A stretch of 64,000 bases of DNA from Congeria kusceri (Eukaryota; Mollusca; Bivalvia; Myida; Dreissenidae). The stretch is taken from NCBI GenBank assembly GCA_027627225.1, contig JAPFQT010000036.1:130001-194000 (forward strand). The letters run 5' to 3'. This document shows positions 60,832-64,000 of this stretch, one piece after another (within the stretch, counting starts at the first letter, position 1; each line of letters opens with the position of its first letter). Below the pieces are notes generated by a model. It saw nothing but the letters and a program-made list of their open reading frames with translations, was not told where the DNA came from and did no database searches. The translations under genes and the position numbers were made by a program.

Positions 60832-61310
60832 GGCACGGTCACGCAGCTAATTTTTATAGATAAAGAATAAAATCAACCATGGGTTATTCTGCAACAAATT
60901 ATGGGCGGAGCCTAATATTTTGAAAAAAGTTCCGGTAATTAAAATGGTTCCGTAAAATGCACGTGCTTAATATTTTCACTGTATTTATCAACAAGTATAA
61001 CGCCATTCGCTCAATGAAGCTGACGTCATTTTGAATTATAATGGTTTAATGACATCACTGAAACGCATGTGAATGTACTTTTTTGGAAAATGGGCGGAGT
61101 ATAGATTCCTATAGTTCTCATTCATAACCTTTAATATAACAGAGACATTTTACAGAAGATCGTATTGGAATCCAAATAATTGGCAGATTAGCGTTGGTTA
61201 ATGCGGTAATAAACCGGGCCTCGTGGTTTAATTGCTTAACATCAGAAGTCCAAACGTTTGGTTATTACCGCATAGCCAACGCTAACCTGTTAATTAGTTT
61301 GATTGTAACA
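60832..61310. repeat. Dispersed repeat with terminal hairpin, copy 2
   Basis: Collinear with 35697-36400 but shorter in the middle. The hairpin arms are TTAGCGTTGGTTAATGCGGT (61191 on) and TTATTACCGCATAGCCAACG (61263 on). Confidence 0.65.
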
Positions 61311-63118
61311 TGATCTTCTGTAAAATTCTATTGTATCTTAATTAATGACATTATACATAATTGGTAAACCTGCTATACATATTTAATTATAAAATTCAAA
61401 ATATTTACGTGTAGATCTATGATCATATATGATGTTAATCTTACCTGCAGTAGACTGGCAAAATACCAGCAGTTGCAATAGCATGACAATATATTTCTTT
61501 TAAAGGAATTTGTTCACACATTTTCGTATTTTTGAAAATTGTCACGTAACGTCTTAACTGCAATTTAAACTAATGATGTTGGATTGACCAAAAACAAATA
61601 TTATATCAAGAAAATAAATAAATAAAAATTGCCCTGGACGGGACTAAAACTACGTCCGCCGGGATCAAAAACCTCTCACTGTAACCACTCACGTATTCTG
61701 TCTGCCGATCATTGAGGTGAATGTTTAACGCTAATGTAAGTGATACATTCGTTTTCCAAAATACCGTAAAAAAGCGTTACAAACGCTTTATAATTTTATC
61801 CATTTCAGTTGATGATTTTTCATAAAACTATAATTTCATCCATTTCAATGTAAGATTTTTCATAAAAGATACCGTATTTCTAGTATATTTCTTTGTCAGG
61901 AGTGTCATTTTACTTGTTTATATATAATGTATTTTCTTTTTGGGATCTATGAAAAACATTTTGAAAATTGCCTATTTGCCAATCTGTGAACAGGTCCCTT
62001 TTATGCTCATTTGTAAATAGCTGATACCAGATATATAATACATACATGTATGCCCTTCTTCACACAGGTATGGAGATTATGAAAGAGCATTTGATTCTAC
62101 AGTACAACTTCAGCAGAAATGATGGAAAACAACATTTTGTCAAACTTCAACTTGTCCAAGCTTGATATAGTAAGTTTGATATTTTGAGAAAATAAAATTG
62201 CTGTTTATTTCATGAAAAAATAAAATTGTTGTTTGTTTAAAAGAATACATAACATGTAGATCAACTTTAATCAGATTTGTGTGTTTAATCCCAGACTCCG
62301 TGGACATCTAAGTCAGCTGTCAGACAATGATTAGTAAAGCATACACCACATGTTGAAAACATTATATACATTGTTAACTAATTGATTATTATTTATTTAT
62401 TTGGCATATCATAATGCATACACTGATTGTTGCAGTCATAATTCCTTTATATATCAAACAAAGGTCTAACTAACATTAAATAATATTATATATAAGGTTT
62501 GTGATAAATTTTTGTCAGACATCAGACACCATCATTTTTTGTCTGACACGTCTGATTGTCTGACAGGTTTTGCACTGTCTGGAATTATATATTTTTCTTA
62601 ATGTTTATTTCTTTTCAACACATATTTTTTAATGTGTACTATCAGAACATGTGTAAAGGTCGAGGAACAAGAATGTAAGGCAAGCGTACAATGAGGAGAC
62701 TGAACAAAGAATAGTGTTGGTGTGTGTGATCCAAAAATGCTGCGGATGTAAACAAATGCACGTGAAACAATCCATAATTCTGAAAACCAAACGGTGATCA
62801 GTTTATTTAACTATTAACAAGGCAGCAATTGCAGAACTTGTATGGAGTCCAGTACTTTCGTGCTAATTACAATAGACAGTCAGTTAGCAATGAAGTTCAT
62901 TAGCCCTTACCACACTAAATAAGAGAAACAATGCATGGCATAATTACCAGTGTTATTGACACTTGATATTTATATCCAGTAGTTGTTAATTTAAATACGT
63001 GCAATTGTTATTGCTGTGAGTGAAATGATTGCAATCATAGTCTAAAATGATTGCAATCATAGTCTATCATAGTCTAAAATGTTGTATTACATAGACTTAA
63101 ATTTTAAATAATATGTGT
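61311..63118. other. Intergenic DNA with one uncertain exon-like segment
   Basis: At 62068 a CTTCACACAG acceptor leads into a phase-1 frame of about 35 codons ending in TGA (EHLILQYNFSRNDGKQHF). It has no clear family match and I do not call it a gene. Small duplications occur near 61795-61865 (TATAATTT.ATCCATTTCA) and 63025-63070. Confidence 0.35.
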
Positions 63119-63959
63119 TTTAGCTCGACTATTGACAGAAAAGTTTGCGCTATACTACTCACCCGTTTGTCGGCGTCGGCGTAATGCTCTGGTTAAGGTT
63201 TGAGTGCAACAAGTCCATATCTCTGTAACTGCTACAGATATTCAATTGAAACTTAACACATGCCTTCAGGGTCATTATATAAGGTCACTGGCCAAGACCC
63301 ATAACTATGACCTGCAAATTAACAGAAGTATGTCCCTTTTTTAGGTTAAAGTTCACGTGGAACAAGTACATATATCAATAACTACAGTACTACTACATAA
63401 TTATATTGTATTGAAACTTCACACATGCCTTCTTGGTCATTATGTAAGGTCACTGACCAAGGCCCATAACTCTGTCCTGCAATTTAACAGAATTAGGCCC
63501 CTTTTGTACTTAGAAAATTCAGGTTAAGGTTTGCGTGCAACAAGTATATATATATCTGTAACTACTACATATATTTAATTGAAACTTCAAACATGTCTTT
63601 CGGGTCATTATGTGAGGTCACTGACCAAGGCCTATAACTCTTATCTGCAATTTAGCTGAATTCAGATATTCAGCTGAAACATCACACATGTCTTCAGGGT
63701 CATATTATAAGGTCACTAGCCAATGCCCATTACTGTGACCAGCATTTTAGCAAAATAATGACCCTTTTTGTACTTATAAATATTCAGGTTAAAGTTTGTG
63801 TGCAAGTACATATCTATGTAACTACTACATATATTCAATTGAAATTTCACATACGTTTTCAGGGTCATTATGTAAAGTCACTGACATAATATATTACACT
63901 ATCAAAGACTTTAAGTGTAGTGAATAGCCGAGCGCACTGTCCTGAGGCAGCTCTTGTTA
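63119..63959. repeat. Dispersed repeat with internal tandem units of about 150 bp
   Basis: Begins AGCTCGACTATT and ends near AATAGCCGAGCG, an imperfect inverted pair. Inside, GTAACTACTACATATATTCA, then GAAACTTCACACATG, TCTTCAGGGTCATTAT and AAGGTCACTGACCAAGGCC recur four to five times. Non-coding. Confidence 0.65.
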
Positions 63960-64000
63960 ATTCACATATTCCCTATAATATTTTCAGGCTTGTAATTTAA

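Overview
This window is eukaryotic, AT-rich, intron-rich and full of degenerate repeats. It has no operons or ribosome-binding sites. Three things suggest a bivalve mollusc, and I would guess a dreissenid mussel: a short palindromic element at 15.7 kb with a CCGGGACGAC-type hairpin, the style of the tandem repeats at 19.6-21.3 kb and 63.1-63.9 kb, and tRNA-derived SINEs. The species call is inference.

The recognisable host content is one family of immunoglobulin-like cell-surface genes, present as a mostly decayed cluster. All the exons I could define share phase 1-1 boundaries, so they can be shuffled. Locus A (2.78-10.3 kb, +) has a signal-peptide exon, three canonical Ig V-like exons in tandem, a different V-like exon that lacks the B-strand cysteine, two more Ig exons, an intact FN3 exon and an intact transmembrane exon. 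Every exon before FN3 carries a stop or a frameshift. A further exon at 14.6 kb encodes a cytoplasmic tail with an ITAM-like tyrosine motif. A third kind of Ig exon lies on the minus strand at 26.4-26.7 kb, and an orphan C-terminal exon lies at 29.0 kb. Locus C (36.9-41.3 kb, +) is the only apparently intact member: 174 aa, with signal peptide, non-canonical V domain, Thr/Pro stalk from two tiny exons, and a hydrophobic C-terminus like a GPI-anchor signal. Locus C' (43.9-47.9 kb, +) is its broken paralogue. Locus D (51.7-55.0 kb, +) has two signal-peptide exons, a broken exon of the 26-kb type and an intact exon of the non-canonical V type.

Between and inside these loci lie mobile elements. 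They include four 5'-truncated LINE copies (6.9-8.8, 10.9-13.9, 29.5-30.5 and 46.4-47.6 kb), one of them nested with a 12-bp target duplication inside a terminal-inverted-repeat element. There is also a BEL/Pao remnant (24.0-24.7 kb), two tRNA-Asp-like SINEs, several MITE or foldback elements, and a 3.25-kb element at 57.4-60.6 kb with 79-bp inverted repeats and a 9-bp target duplication. Tandem arrays include a 0.7-kb tetranucleotide tract (26.86-27.56 kb), a 30-bp minisatellite (49.8-50.35 kb) and a CCCATATGGG-rich minisatellite (55.5-56.9 kb).

The rest (about 15.8-18.7, 22.7-24.0, 27.6-29.0, 30.5-36.8, 48-51, 52.6-54.6 and 60.7-63.1 kb) shows no gene I can support. Reading by eye cannot exclude small exons there. 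The exon models rest on splice-site context, phase and similarity between exons in this window, not on transcripts.
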